Assembly: GCA_946410085.1 (NCBI GenBank)
Contig: CAMJZA010000026.1
Span: 1 to 43,458, forward strand
Direction of reading: 5' to 3'
Source: an uncultured Treponema sp.
GTDB lineage: Bacteria > Spirochaetota > Spirochaetia > Treponematales > Treponemataceae
DNA length: 43,458 bases
The position numbers and the translations under genes are program-made. Below the pieces are notes generated by a model. The model was not told the origin of the DNA and did no database searches. It worked only from the letters and a program-made list of their open reading frames with translations. This document shows, one piece after another, positions 25,209 to 34,100 of this stretch. Each line of letters opens with the position of its first letter. Position 1 is the stretch's first letter.

Positions 25209-26757
25209 GGTTTTGCTTTGTGATGACGAACCTCTTGTTCTTATCGGACTTCAATCGATGATATCCTGGTCAGACTACGGGCTGGAATTATGCGGAACAG
25301 CCCGAAACGGGGAAAAGGCCATAGAATGCATAGATACGGAAAGACCTGATATCGTAATTGCCGACATAAAAATGCCCGTAAAAAGCGGGCTCGAAGTTGC
25401 CGAATACTGCAGAAACACATACGGCGACGCCATCCAGTTCATAATCCTCACCGGCTTTGAGGAACTTGAATACCTGAAACGGGCCATCAAGCTTTCCGTC
25501 GTCGACTACCTTATGAAGGTCGAGCTTACCTCCCAAAACCTTGTATCTTCCCTCAAAAAAGCAAGCGAAAAATTGCTGGCCCTCAGAAGCACGGAACAAA
25601 AGGAAAGCACAGGCATAACCGGCTCTTCCGCAGTAACGTCCATGCAGCACATAATGCGGGACAAATTCTTTTCCAGACTGCTGAATCATCTTTTTGAAAG
25701 CGAAATGCAGTATGAAATTCAAAGAGATGAACTTCATATAAATTCAAACTTCAAGACGTTTGCGGCGGTTTGCGTTGAAATAGTAAACGGCACGGCAGAA
25801 TCGGACAGCAAGCCCCTTGCGCTTTACACAAGCACGACGGCCCTGGTAAACGAAACCGTACAGAAATACTGCACGACCCATCTGGTGACCCTCGACACAA
25901 GAAACTTTGTCATAATCTTCTGCCTCGAAGACGACAAGGAAGATTCCGAAACAATACCGTTCATCAGCAATGTGATGGATAAAACTCAGTCGCTCGTCAA
26001 GAAGTTTTTTTCAGTCACGCTTTCTGTCGCCGTCGGGAAAACAGTCAAGAGCCTGTATGAAATAGCAGATTCCTATGACCTTGCACGGCAAAAAACACAG
26101 GAAAAAGTCCTGCTCAACCTAACCGCCTACCGGAAAAACATAAGCCAGGCCTTTGACGAAATGGACGCCAATGCCCTCAAAAGCGCAATGGATCAGATTG
26201 CAGACTGCATAGAACTGAACCCGACGATTCAGGTACAAGCCCTGGATGCTGCAAGCAGGATTCTGTACATGGCAATGTCCCTCCTCCAGGACGGCGAGGG
26301 AGTCGTCTCCAGAATATTTGCAGCTGAAAAAGACAGCTACCGTTGTCTCTATCAGCTCCATTCCTGTGCAGAGATTGCATGGTACCTCACAAAGCTGAGC
26401 GACGGGCTCTGCGAGGAAATAAATTCAAGGAAAAAAGACTACAAGCTGAAACTCATCGAAGAAGTCCAGGCCTACATCCGGACAAACATAAAGAAAAAAA
26501 TCAACCTCAACACCACCGCCGACCTGTTCAACATCAGTGCCAATTATCTCAGCCAGCTCTTTACCCGTTACGCCAGCTGCTCCTTTACCGAATACGTGAA
26601 CGAGCAGAAAATCGAAAAGGCAAAGAAGCTGCTTCAGGAAAACAAAAGCAAAGTGGGTGATGTGGCCGAAGCATTAGGCTTTGAGAATGCATTCTACTTC
26701 AGCAAAGTCTTTAAGAAATACACCGGCATGTCGCCCCATGATTTTGCCTGCCGCTAA
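25201..26757 (+). CDS. YesN-type response regulator with AraC HTH
   Basis: A 518-residue regulator. The receiver occupies residues 1-120 with D8/D9, acceptor D55 in IVIADIKMPVKSG and Lys in DYLMKVE. A long middle region of unknown fold follows, then an AraC-type double helix-turn-helix in the last 100 residues (TADLFNISANYLSQLFTRY, and VGDVAEALGFENAFYFSKVF). The start at 25201 is preferred over the open frame from 25165 because it begins the conserved MFKVLLCDDEP. It overlaps the kinase gene by 8 bases. Likely target: the paired direct repeats at 18820-18857. Confidence 0.9.
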   Translation: MFKVLLCDDEPLVLIGLQSMISWSDYGLELCGTARNGEKAIECIDTERPDIVIADIKMPVKSGLEVAEYCRNTYGDAIQFIILTGFEELEYLKRAIKLSVVDYLMKVELTSQNLVSSLKKASEKLLALRSTEQKESTGITGSSAVTSMQHIMRDKFFSRLLNHLFESEMQYEIQRDELHINSNFKTFAAVCVEIVNGTAESDSKPLALYTSTTALVNETVQKYCTTHLVTLDTRNFVIIFCLEDDKEDSETIPFISNVMDKTQSLVKKFFSVTLSVAVGKTVKSLYEIADSYDLARQKTQEKVLLNLTAYRKNISQAFDEMDANALKSAMDQIADCIELNPTIQVQALDAASRILYMAMSLLQDGEGVVSRIFAAEKDSYRCLYQLHSCAEIAWYLTKLSDGLCEEINSRKKDYKLKLIEEVQAYIRTNIKKKINLNTTADLFNISANYLSQLFTRYASCSFTEYVNEQKIEKAKKLLQENKSKVGDVAEALGFENAFYFSKVFKKYTGMSPHDFACR

Positions 26758-26797
26758 CCTGTCGCTCAGGCCGTTAACCTGCCGCTCAGGCCGCTAA
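26755..26797. repeat. 20-bp tandem duplication including the regulator stop codon
   Basis: The unit TAACCTGYCGCTCAGGCCGY occurs twice in a row, the first copy starting with the TAA stop of the AraC-type regulator; a third copy is truncated after CTAA. Confidence 0.65.
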
Positions 26798-26808
26798 AAA
26801 GATAGAAT

Positions 26809-26838
26809 TTGCCGTTTTGCAGCTCTTTTTACTATATT
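26809..26838 (+). promoter_or_regulatory. Promoter of htpG
   Basis: TTGCCG (26809-26814) and TATATT (26833-26838), spacer 18, about 46 bases before the ATG. A site AAGAGG precedes the start codon. No CIRCE-type inverted repeat is seen here. Confidence 0.5.
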
Positions 26839-26884
26839 GTCCATAGCAATTTTCTTCATTTTCTCTACATAAAGAGGTCTATAT

Positions 26885-28879
26885 ATGGCAAAGCATCAGT
26901 TTCAGACGGAAGTGAACCAGCTTTTAAAGCTGATCATCCACTCCATGTATTCCAACAAGGACATCTTCCTGCGCGAGATTGTCTCCAACGCAAGCGACGC
27001 ACTGGACAAGCTCAAGTACCTGACGGTCAGCGACGACAAGTTCAAGGCCATCAGCTTCACGCCCCGGATTGACATCACCTTCGACGACAAGGAGAACATC
27101 CTGACCGTGCAGGACAACGGAATCGGCATGGACGAGAAGGACCTGAACGACAACCTGGGAACGATCGCCCGCTCGGGCACCAAGGGCTTCATCGAGCAGC
27201 TGTCCAAGTCCGGGGCAGACAGCTCCGACCTCATCGGCCAGTTCGGCGTGGGCTTCTACTCCGCATTCATGGCCGCAAGCAAGATCGACGTGTACACCCG
27301 CAAGGCCGGCGGTGACGGCAAGTTCTGGCACTGGACGAGCGACGGGACGAACTCCTACGACGTGGACGAGCTGCCCGCAGATTCCGCCCCCGCCGCCAAG
27401 AAGTACGGCTTTGACAAGGCCGAAACGACCGGTTCCGCGATCGAGATGCATCTGAACGACGAGAGCAAGGACTATGCGAGCCGCTGGAAGATTGAGGACC
27501 TGATCAAGAAGTATTCCAACCACATCGCCTTCCCCATTTACCTGCACTACACGCAGACCAAGTACGACAAGGACGGCAAGGCTGACGGCAGCGAGAACAA
27601 GGTAGACCAGATAAATAGTGCGTCCGCCCTCTGGCGCAAGAGCAAGAGCGAGCTCAAGGAAGAGGACTACAACGAGTTCTACAAGACCTTCAGCCATGAC
27701 GGAACCGACCCCCTCCTGCACCTGCACACCCACGCCGAAGGAACCCAGGAGTACACGACCCTCTTCTACGTGCCCCAGGTGGCCCCCTTTGACATGTACC
27801 AGGCGGACTACAAGAGCGGGCTCAAGCTCTACGTCAAGCGCGTCTTCATCACCGACGACGACCGCGAGCTGCTTCCCGCATACCTGCGCTTCGTGCGCGG
27901 CGTCATAGACAGCGAGGACCTGCCGCTCAACGTGAGCCGCGAGATCCTGCAGCAGAACCGCATCCTTGAGACGATCAAGACCCAGTCCATCAAGAAGCTT
28001 TTGAACGAGTTCAAGAAGCTCGGCGAGGACGCGGACAAGCTGCGCGACCCCAAGGATGCCGACGGCAAGGTCCGCGAGCTGACCGAGGACGAGAAGAAGA
28101 CGCTGGAGAAGTGGAACAAGTTCGTCAAGTCCTACAACCGCCCGATGAAGGAGGGCCTGTACACGGACTATGCCAACCGCGACGAGATTGCCGAGATCGT
28201 CCGCTTCAAGAGCACCGACCCGGCGGGCGACGGCGAGGACAAGTGGACCAGCTTCGCCGACTACGTGCAGCGCATGAAGGAAGGCCAGAAGGCCATCTAC
28301 TACATCAGCGGCTCCGACGAGAAGAACCTGCGCGAGTCCCCCCTGCTTGAGGCCTACAAGAAGAAGGGCTTCGAGGTCCTCATCATGAGCGATGAGATTG
28401 ACGACATCGTTATCCCCTCCTACAACAAGTACAAGGACTGGGAGCTCAAGGCCGTCAACCGCGCGGGCAGCGACGATGAGCTCGGCGTGGACAAGGACGA
28501 GGCCAAGAAGAAGGAGGAAGCCTTCAAGCCCGTCCAGGAGAAGATCAAGAAGGCCCTGGGCGACCGCGTCAAGGACGTCGTGCTCTCAAAGCGCCTTTCC
28601 GACAGCCCGAGCTGCATCGTCATCGACGAGAACGACCCGTCAATCCAGATGGAGCGCATGATGAAGGCGATGGGACAGGGCAACCAGTCCCTGGTCAAGC
28701 CGATCCTTGAGATCAACGGCGACCACGCCCTGGTCAAGAAGCTGGAAGGCCCCGTCGCCGACGACTTCGTTGCCCAGGTGAGCGAGGTCCTGCTGGACCA
28801 GGCCCTGCTGATTTCCGGCGCGGAGCTCAAGGACCCGGCGGACTTCGTCAAGGCGATGAACTCCCTCCTGTCCAAGTAA
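26885..28879 (+). CDS. htpG: Chaperone HtpG (Hsp90)
   Basis: A 664-residue bacterial Hsp90, an ATP-driven dimeric chaperone in the cytoplasm. Classic N-terminal ATPase motifs: QTEVNQLLKLIIHSMYSNKD, FLREIVSNASDALDKL, DNGIGMDEKDL, and GQFGVGFYSAF. The middle domain has GVIDSEDLPLNVSREILQQN with the catalytic Arg. Codons are strongly biased to C or G at third positions, more than neighbours, as expected for a highly expressed gene. Followed by a short hairpin and then groEL on the same strand, making a heat-shock pair. Confidence 0.97.
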   Translation: MAKHQFQTEVNQLLKLIIHSMYSNKDIFLREIVSNASDALDKLKYLTVSDDKFKAISFTPRIDITFDDKENILTVQDNGIGMDEKDLNDNLGTIARSGTKGFIEQLSKSGADSSDLIGQFGVGFYSAFMAASKIDVYTRKAGGDGKFWHWTSDGTNSYDVDELPADSAPAAKKYGFDKAETTGSAIEMHLNDESKDYASRWKIEDLIKKYSNHIAFPIYLHYTQTKYDKDGKADGSENKVDQINSASALWRKSKSELKEEDYNEFYKTFSHDGTDPLLHLHTHAEGTQEYTTLFYVPQVAPFDMYQADYKSGLKLYVKRVFITDDDRELLPAYLRFVRGVIDSEDLPLNVSREILQQNRILETIKTQSIKKLLNEFKKLGEDADKLRDPKDADGKVRELTEDEKKTLEKWNKFVKSYNRPMKEGLYTDYANRDEIAEIVRFKSTDPAGDGEDKWTSFADYVQRMKEGQKAIYYISGSDEKNLRESPLLEAYKKKGFEVLIMSDEIDDIVIPSYNKYKDWELKAVNRAGSDDELGVDKDEAKKKEEAFKPVQEKIKKALGDRVKDVVLSKRLSDSPSCIVIDENDPSIQMERMMKAMGQGNQSLVKPILEINGDHALVKKLEGPVADDFVAQVSEVLLDQALLISGAELKDPADFVKAMNSLLSK

Positions 28880-28900
28880 TAGTTTTGTCCGGTTTCAAAG

Positions 28901-28930
28901 GTCCCTGTGCGGCAACGCTGCGGGACTTTT
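28901..28930 (+). terminator. Probable htpG terminator
   Basis: GTCCC (28901-28905) pairs with GGGAC (28922-28926), with an imperfect GC-rich inner part, followed by TTTT. Moderate strength. Confidence 0.4.
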
Positions 28931-28946
28931 GGAACTGCCTCAGTTT

Positions 28947-28983
28947 TTCCGGCGAATTCGGTCAAAAAATTTGCCGAATTCCC
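28947..28983. other. Inverted repeat in htpG-groEL gap
   Basis: GAATTCGG pairs with CCGAATTC across a 12-base AT-rich loop, and CCGG extends the stem on both sides with one bulged C. It is symmetric enough to be an operator or a terminator. It is not the CIRCE consensus. Confidence 0.5.
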
Positions 28984-29016
28984 GGAATTTTAATATCTTG
29001 TCAATAACGGAAACTT

Positions 29017-29046
29017 GTTACGGGCGGAGCCATCCGCCCACGTAAC
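29017..29046 (+). promoter_or_regulatory. Strong hairpin in the groEL leader
   Basis: GTTAC-GGGCGGA (29017-29028) pairs with TCCGCCC (29033-29039) and, after a two-base bulge, GTAAC (29042-29046); the loop is GCCA. It sits about 30 bases before the groEL ATG and could be an RNA thermometer-like or stabilising element, or a DNA operator. Confidence 0.55.
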
Positions 29047-29075
29047 TTATGATATTAGAGGAGTCAGATACAATT

Positions 29076-30704
29076 ATGGCTAAACAGTTGATTTACAATG
29101 AGGAAGCACGTAAGAAGATGCTGAGCGGCGTCGAGCAGATTGCCCGCGCAGTCAAGGTAACACTCGGTCCCTGCGGCCGCAACGTCATGCTGGACAAGAA
29201 GTACGGCGCACCGACCATCACCAAGGACGGCGTTACGGTCGCCAAGGACATTGAGCTCAAGGATCCCTATGAGAACATGGGTGCACAGCTCGTCAAGGAA
29301 GTTGCATCAAAGACCAACGATGTTGCCGGAGACGGAACCACGACCGCCACGGTCCTCGCCTACGCCATTGTCCGTGAGGGACTCAAGGCAGTTTCTGCCG
29401 GCATGACCCCGATTGAAATCAAGCGCGGCATCGACAAGGCTGCCGCCATCGCCATCGCCGAGGTCAAGAAGAACAGCCGCGCCGTCAAGGGCAACGAGGA
29501 CATCACCCACGTCGCAACGATTTCTGCAAACAACGATCCCGAAATCGGTAAGATCCTTGCCGACGCAATCGAGAAGGTCGGAAAGGACGGCGTCATCACC
29601 GTCGAAGAGTCCAAGAACATGGACACGACCGTCAAGACCGTTGAAGGAATGCAGTTTGACCGCGGCTTCATCAACTCCTACTTCGTCACCGACCGCGAGC
29701 GCATGGAGTGCAACTACTCCGACGCATACGTGCTCATCTACGACAAGAAGATTTCCACGATGAAGGACATCCTGCCCCTGCTGGAGAAGGTTGCCCAGAC
29801 CGGCAAGCCGCTCGTCATCATCTGCGAGGATATGGACGGAGAGGCCCTTGCAACGCTCGTCGTCAACTCCATCCGCGGCACGCTCAAGTGCTGCGCCGTC
29901 AAGGCCCCGGGCTTCGGCGACAGGCGCAAGGAGATGCTGCAGGACATCGCCATCCTGACGGGCGGAAAGGTCATCACCGAGGACCTCGGCCTCAAGCTTG
30001 AGAACGCCGAGATTGCCGACCTCGGACAGGCCAAGTCCGTCAAGATTGACAAGGACAACACGACGATCGTTGACGGTGCCGGAGACAAGAAGGCCATCGC
30101 CGACCGCGTTGCCGAGATCAAGAAGCAGATCGAGAAATCCACGTCCGACTACGACAAGGAGAAGCTGCAGGAGCGCCTTGCCAAGCTCGCAGGCGGTGTT
30201 GCCGTCATCAACGTCGGTGCCATCACCGAGACCGAAATGAAGGAAAAGAAGTTCCGCGTCGAAGACACCCTCGCCGCAACCCGTGCAGCTCTTGAAGAGG
30301 GAATCGTCTCTGGAGGCGGAATCGCCCTCATCGCAGCCAGCAAGGTGCTGGACGAGAACACCGCCGGTCTCGTCGGTGACGAGAAGGTCGGCTTCAAGAT
30401 CGTCAAGCGCGCCCTTGAAGAGCCTGTCCGCCAGATTGCCGACAACGCAGGTCTTGACGGTTCCGTCATTGCCGACAAGGCAAAGACCGAGAAGGCTGGC
30501 ATCGGATTCGACGCTGCCAAGGGAGAATGGGTAAACATGATGGATGCGGGAATCATCGACCCGGCAAAGGTAACGCGCTGCGCCCTGCAGAACGCTGCTT
30601 CCGTCGCCGGCATGCTCCTGACGACCGAGTGCGCCATCACGGACATCCCCGAGCCGCCGGCTCCTCCGGCTGCCCCGAACCCTGACATGGGCGGCATGTA
30701 CTAA
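29076..30704 (+). CDS. groEL: Chaperonin GroEL
   Basis: A 542-residue Hsp60 chaperonin. Start at 29076 gives the conserved [16 protein letters not shown]; an in-frame ATG at 29049 adds nine atypical residues. Motifs: [49 protein letters not shown] for ATP binding, and the apical and C-terminal domains in full. The tail ends PNPDMGGMY, a short variant of the GGM tail. GAGGAG lies 13 bases before the ATG, a long spacing. groES is not adjacent, unlike the usual groESL operon. A strong leader hairpin is at 29017-29046. Confidence 0.97.
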   Translation: MAKQLIYNEEARKKMLSGVEQIARAVKVTLGPCGRNVMLDKKYGAPTITKDGVTVAKDIELKDPYENMGAQLVKEVASKTNDVAGDGTTTATVLAYAIVREGLKAVSAGMTPIEIKRGIDKAAAIAIAEVKKNSRAVKGNEDITHVATISANNDPEIGKILADAIEKVGKDGVITVEESKNMDTTVKTVEGMQFDRGFINSYFVTDRERMECNYSDAYVLIYDKKISTMKDILPLLEKVAQTGKPLVIICEDMDGEALATLVVNSIRGTLKCCAVKAPGFGDRRKEMLQDIAILTGGKVITEDLGLKLENAEIADLGQAKSVKIDKDNTTIVDGAGDKKAIADRVAEIKKQIEKSTSDYDKEKLQERLAKLAGGVAVINVGAITETEMKEKKFRVEDTLAATRAALEEGIVSGGGIALIAASKVLDENTAGLVGDEKVGFKIVKRALEEPVRQIADNAGLDGSVIADKAKTEKAGIGFDAAKGEWVNMMDAGIIDPAKVTRCALQNAASVAGMLLTTECAITDIPEPPAPPAAPNPDMGGMY

Positions 30705-30714
30705 TCGACTTTCA

Positions 30715-30782
30715 GGGGGAGGCAAAAACGCCTTCCCCGCATACAATCCCCGCTGCGGCTTTGCCCGGCGGGGATTTTTTTA
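30715..30782 (+). terminator. groEL terminator region (two hairpins)
   Basis: First hairpin GGGGGAGGC (30715-30723) with GCCTTCCCC (30730-30738). Second hairpin AATCCCCGC (30745-30753) with GCGGGGATT (30768-30776), followed by a T-run. The second is a standard intrinsic terminator. Confidence 0.8.
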
Positions 30783-30818
30783 TGCCCGACAGCTGCCGGT
30801 AACAGCGTGCATGAGCCC

Positions 30819-30846
30819 TTGACTTTCCCTTCCCTAATGGTACAAT
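30819..30846 (+). promoter_or_regulatory. Promoter of ilvH
   Basis: TTGACT (30819-30824) and TACAAT (30841-30846), spacer 16. The leader of about 65 bases contains a perfect 7-base stem (CAGTTGC with GCAACTG, about 30878-30900) just before the ribosome site. Confidence 0.55.
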
Positions 30847-30919
30847 GTACAATAGAAGAAATCACAGAGAGAAGGCAGTTGCGGACGCTTTGCAACTGGC
30901 TCAGAGGTGCATAACAATT

Positions 30920-31414
30920 ATGGAAGAGAAATACGTCCTGTCCGTCCTGGTGGAAAACCACGCCGGAGTCTTGAGCCGCGTTTCCGGCCTGTTCAGCCGC
31001 CGGGGCTACAACATTGATTCCCTTACGGTCTGCGAGACCTCCGACCCGGAAAAATCCCGCATGACGATTGTCGTCCGGGGAGACGAATACATTCTGGAAC
31101 AGATAGAAAAACAGCTTTCCAAGCTCGTTGAAGTCATTTCCATCGAGCACTGCCTGCCCTCAGAGACCTGCCAGCGCGAAATGGCCCTCATCAAGGTCAA
31201 GGCGGGAGGCCCGAACCGCGCCGTCATCATTGAAACCTGCAACATCTTCCGCGCCCACATCGTTGACGTCACCGCCGACAGCCTCATCGTCGAGGCGACG
31301 GGAAGCGAAGACAAGATGTCATCCCTGATCCGCCTGCTTGAACCCTACGGCATCCTGGAACTGCTCAGGTCCGGACTGACCGCAATGGACCGCGGCACAA
31401 AGGTGATGAAATAG
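30920..31414 (+). CDS. ilvH: Acetolactate synthase small (regulatory) subunit
   Basis: A 164-residue protein with the IlvH/IlvN layout: an N-terminal ACT domain (VLSVLVENHAGVLSRVSGLFSRRGYNIDSL split by its loop) and a C-terminal ACT-like domain with MALIKVKAG and DSLIVEATGSEDK. It binds valine and regulates the large subunit in branched-chain amino acid synthesis. Start at 30920 gives the conserved MEEKYVLSVL; AGAGG lies upstream. The catalytic subunit gene (ilvB) is not adjacent, which is unusual, so it must be encoded elsewhere. Confidence 0.93.
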   Translation: MEEKYVLSVLVENHAGVLSRVSGLFSRRGYNIDSLTVCETSDPEKSRMTIVVRGDEYILEQIEKQLSKLVEVISIEHCLPSETCQREMALIKVKAGGPNRAVIIETCNIFRAHIVDVTADSLIVEATGSEDKMSSLIRLLEPYGILELLRSGLTAMDRGTKVMK

Positions 31415-31420
31415 GGGCCC

Positions 31421-31480
31421 GCCCGGAAACCAGCCCGGCAGCCCGGAAACCAACCGGGTAGACCGGAAACCAGGACGGCA
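31421..31480. repeat. 20-bp tandem triplication after ilvH
   Basis: Three units of 20 bases (31421, 31441, 31461), each G(C/A)CCGGAAACCA followed by a variable half, begin 7 bases after the ilvH stop codon. Non-coding. Confidence 0.75.
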
Positions 31481-31518
31481 GCCGCCCATCAGGCAAACAG
31501 CCCTCCGGCAATCCTGCC

Positions 31519-32256
31519 CTAGGGCAAAAGCTTCTGCCAGCGCTCATCCCAGACTTCCCAGGAGTAGCCGCTGTATTCTACCCGCCCCGTGCGGAACACG
31601 CGGGGACGGAGGGGGAAGCATTCCCTGCAGAGATACTCCTGCGGCAGTTCCGGCAAAAAGGGCTGCCGTTCCGCAGCCGATCCATCACTTCCGTTACACG
31701 CAGGCTGCCCCGTCACATCACCAGAACGTCCGGCAGCCCCGCCTTCAAGTTCGGCAAAGACAATCCGCAGGCGCAGCACATGCATCCCGCCGGCAGCAGG
31801 CGTCACCGGGCTTTCACCGGCCGCCTGCGCCTCCGAAAGACCGCCGTCAGCTGCGGGAAACACCGGGTCCGCGGCGGAACACGCTTCCAGTTCGACCGGG
31901 AAGAAGAACTCCCGCCCCTCCCGCTCCGGCGCAAGGATGCGGCAGGCACGAAAGCCCCCGTCCGGCAGGGCGTCCGCAAAGGCAAAAAGGGGAAAACGGG
32001 GAATCAGGAAAGCACTTCCGGCCCGCGATCCCGCCCCTCCGGCCGTCATATCCCCGGCCTGCGATCCCGCCCCTCCGGCCGTCATATCCCCGGCCTGCGA
32101 TCCCGCCCCTCTGGCCGTCATATCCCCGGCCCGCAATCCCGAACTCCCCCCCTTCACACTCCCCGCCGGCCGGCCTGAGGCGAGAACCGCATTGCAGGAG
32201 GCGATGAACGACCGCGCCGCCTGCGCCAGAGTCAAAGCCGTATCCTTCTGAGGCAT
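31519..32256 (-). CDS. Hypothetical protein with internal 12-residue repeats
   Basis: A reading frame of about 245 residues (start uncertain: ATG 32256 or 32268, or GTG 32292; no clear ribosome site). The N-terminus TALTLAQAARSFIASCNAVL looks like a helix of a real protein. It is followed by three or four copies of a Gly/Ala-rich unit like AGDMTAGGAGSQ, then PRFPLFAFADALPDGGF and a C-terminus GYSWEVWDERWQKLLP. I recognise no family. An overlapping plus-strand open frame (31589-32251) is very Arg/Pro-rich and looks like a shadow. The gene is convergent with ilvH and divergent from the metallopeptidase gene. Confidence 0.5.
   Translation of the reverse strand: MPQKDTALTLAQAARSFIASCNAVLASGRPAGSVKGGSSGLRAGDMTARGAGSQAGDMTAGGAGSQAGDMTAGGAGSRAGSAFLIPRFPLFAFADALPDGGFRACRILAPEREGREFFFPVELEACSAADPVFPAADGGLSEAQAAGESPVTPAAGGMHVLRLRIVFAELEGGAAGRSGDVTGQPACNGSDGSAAERQPFLPELPQEYLCRECFPLRPRVFRTGRVEYSGYSWEVWDERWQKLLP
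32018..32141. repeat. 36-bp in-frame tandem repeat
   Basis: Units at 32018-32053, 32054-32089 and 32090-32125 are nearly identical, with a partial fourth to about 32141. Twelve codons each, coding for the Gly/Ala/Asp repeat of the minus-strand hypothetical protein. Confidence 0.85.
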
Positions 32257-32278
32257 AAACGCTTGCATAGCAAGAGTG

Positions 32279-32307
32279 TAGACAAAAAGCACAAAAAACT
32301 CTAGTAT
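32279..32307 (+). promoter_or_regulatory. Promoter of metallopeptidase gene, leaderless type
   Basis: TAGACA (32279-32284) and TAGTAT (32302-32307), spacer 17. The ATG is at 32316, 8 bases after the -10 box, and no ribosome-binding site is present, so a leaderless mRNA is likely. Confidence 0.5.
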
Positions 32308-32315
32308 TTTCTCTT

Positions 32316-34100
32316 ATGAACCGCAGGTTTCTCGAAGCACTCTTCCTGACATGCTCATGCATCCTTTTTCTCGGGGCAAGCTTTTTCATTACCGACAAGT
32401 TCATCGCCTCCTCCTCCCCCCTCGGCATGAACGGCGAGCGCTTCATCGCCATGAACTCCCAGTCCGCAAAGGGAAAGATTACGAAACCCGAAAAAAACGC
32501 CTCGCTCTACTACCGCTTCACGACAAACCAGAAAGTCCACCTCAAGCAGGACATAAAGGCGAACGGCGGTATTTCCCTCGTCGCCTGCATCAGGACCATC
32601 GACGGCAGCCTCGACGAAAGCGCAAAGACCCTCCCCTTCCAGTTCGGCTTCCTCTACGACAAGTCCTCCTCATCGGGCGATTCCGTTGCCCCCGGCAGCA
32701 ATTTCGTCTCGGGCGACTACCTGATGTTTGACCGGGCAGGCATTACGAGCTTCCGCATCTCGGTCAGCGTCGGCGCGAGTGATGTGGTTCCGGCAGGCTT
32801 CTTCCTCCATTCATCCCACCCCTGCAAGATAGAAAGCGTCTCCTTTTCCGGTGTCATGGTCGGCTGGGACTTCTCCAGTTCCGTCCCCCTCTACGCATTC
32901 AGCAGCAGGGGCGGCACGGTCGAGATACTGGAAGGGGCATCCGCCGACTTTACGGACGCAGACAAGCTCTTCAACGACAGCCTCTTCCCCCGGGTAAGCG
33001 TCAAGTTTGCGCCGACATCCGACATCGGAACCTGGCAGGAGCAGAAAAAAGTCCACGCCCGCTACGGGAACGAAGAAATCACCATCCGGCGCAGCAAGAC
33101 CTGCAGCACGCTGACCCTGCAGCTGGCGGCCTTCAGGACCCCCTATGCGCGGCTGAGCTTTGACGAAAGCGATCAGGTGCAGGCCATCCTGCTGGAAGCA
33201 AACGAGCCCAGACTCAGTGCAAAGGCCGACGAACGCATCCTCTACCCCTTCGTCACCGACCTGGGCATGATCATGAGCTGGCCCCGGGACCACTGGCGGA
33301 ACCAGGACTACGAGCTGTATGAATGGGAGCAGGTGCCGCACGTCCTCTTCTTCGACTTCGCGGACTACAAGATCCAGAACGACTTCCTGACCCGGCTCGC
33401 CTATTTTGCGGAAAAAACCGGCTACAAGGGAACACTGGTGGACGATGAGTTCGTCCAGAGCCACCACGGCTACAATGCGCACGACTACAAGGCAAAGGAC
33501 CTTGCGGCATTCTACACGCTGGCAGAAGCCCGGGGCGTTACCCTGAACCGGCGGGAATACCTGCTCCGCGACATCCTGCTTGCGAACGGCATCATCAGGG
33601 ACGAAGGAAACGGGATGTACGCAGAAGGCGCCGGTGCCATCGTCTCCTTTTCCCGGGCCTCCGCGGAATACCTGCGCTGGCAGTTCCTGGCGCACGAGAG
33701 CTGGCACGGCATCTACTTTACCTCGCCCGAATTCCGGGCGGAAGTGGACACGATATACGACCGCTTTGACCCGACGAGCCTCGCCTTCATCCAGACCTTC
33801 TGGGAAACCCAGCCCGGCCTGAACTACGACCGGCACGACGACTACCTGATGCGGAACGAACTCATGGCATACATCATGCAGCAGAGCCTCGCCCGCATCG
33901 GCCCCTATTTCGTTTCCCTCGCGGAGCGCAGTTCCGTAAACCAGATAGAAGGCGACCTTGCCGCCTACATCCGCAGGACCGGTGCCGCAGCATTCAGCGA
34001 AGCCGGCGGCGAACTGAACCAGTGGGCATTCGACAACTACGGCTTTGCCGCCGGACGCGTCAACCTGCTCTACCGGGACAGCTCTACCGGGAATAATTGA
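32316..34100 (+). CDS. Predicted exported zinc metallopeptidase (HExxH), unknown family
   Basis: A 594-residue protein with an N-terminal signal or anchor helix (LFLTCSCILFLGASFFI, residues 10-26). The first half is beta-rich with no known domain. In the C-terminal part FLAHESWHGIYF carries an HExxH zinc motif (H460, E461, H464), and RNELMAYIMQ about 50 residues later offers a Glu (E515) in the place of the third ligand, as in gluzincins. Other conserved-looking pieces: SWPRDHWRNQDYELYEW and VDDEFVQSHHGYNAHDY. It probably acts in the periplasm. I know no named family for it. Its stop overlaps the promoter of the next gene. Confidence 0.65.
   Translation: MNRRFLEALFLTCSCILFLGASFFITDKFIASSSPLGMNGERFIAMNSQSAKGKITKPEKNASLYYRFTTNQKVHLKQDIKANGGISLVACIRTIDGSLDESAKTLPFQFGFLYDKSSSSGDSVAPGSNFVSGDYLMFDRAGITSFRISVSVGASDVVPAGFFLHSSHPCKIESVSFSGVMVGWDFSSSVPLYAFSSRGGTVEILEGASADFTDADKLFNDSLFPRVSVKFAPTSDIGTWQEQKKVHARYGNEEITIRRSKTCSTLTLQLAAFRTPYARLSFDESDQVQAILLEANEPRLSAKADERILYPFVTDLGMIMSWPRDHWRNQDYELYEWEQVPHVLFFDFADYKIQNDFLTRLAYFAEKTGYKGTLVDDEFVQSHHGYNAHDYKAKDLAAFYTLAEARGVTLNRREYLLRDILLANGIIRDEGNGMYAEGAGAIVSFSRASAEYLRWQFLAHESWHGIYFTSPEFRAEVDTIYDRFDPTSLAFIQTFWETQPGLNYDRHDDYLMRNELMAYIMQQSLARIGPYFVSLAERSSVNQIEGDLAAYIRRTGAAAFSEAGGELNQWAFDNYGFAAGRVNLLYRDSSTGNN

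Noticed and set aside
28880..29075. CIRCE element before groEL
   Set aside because: TTAGCACTC-N9-GAGTGCTAA or a near variant is not found; the inverted repeats present have other sequences.
31589..32251. Plus-strand frame of 220 codons opposite the repeat protein
   Set aside because: Arg/Pro/Ser-rich composition typical of antisense frames. The minus frame has more protein-like ends, though neither is certain.
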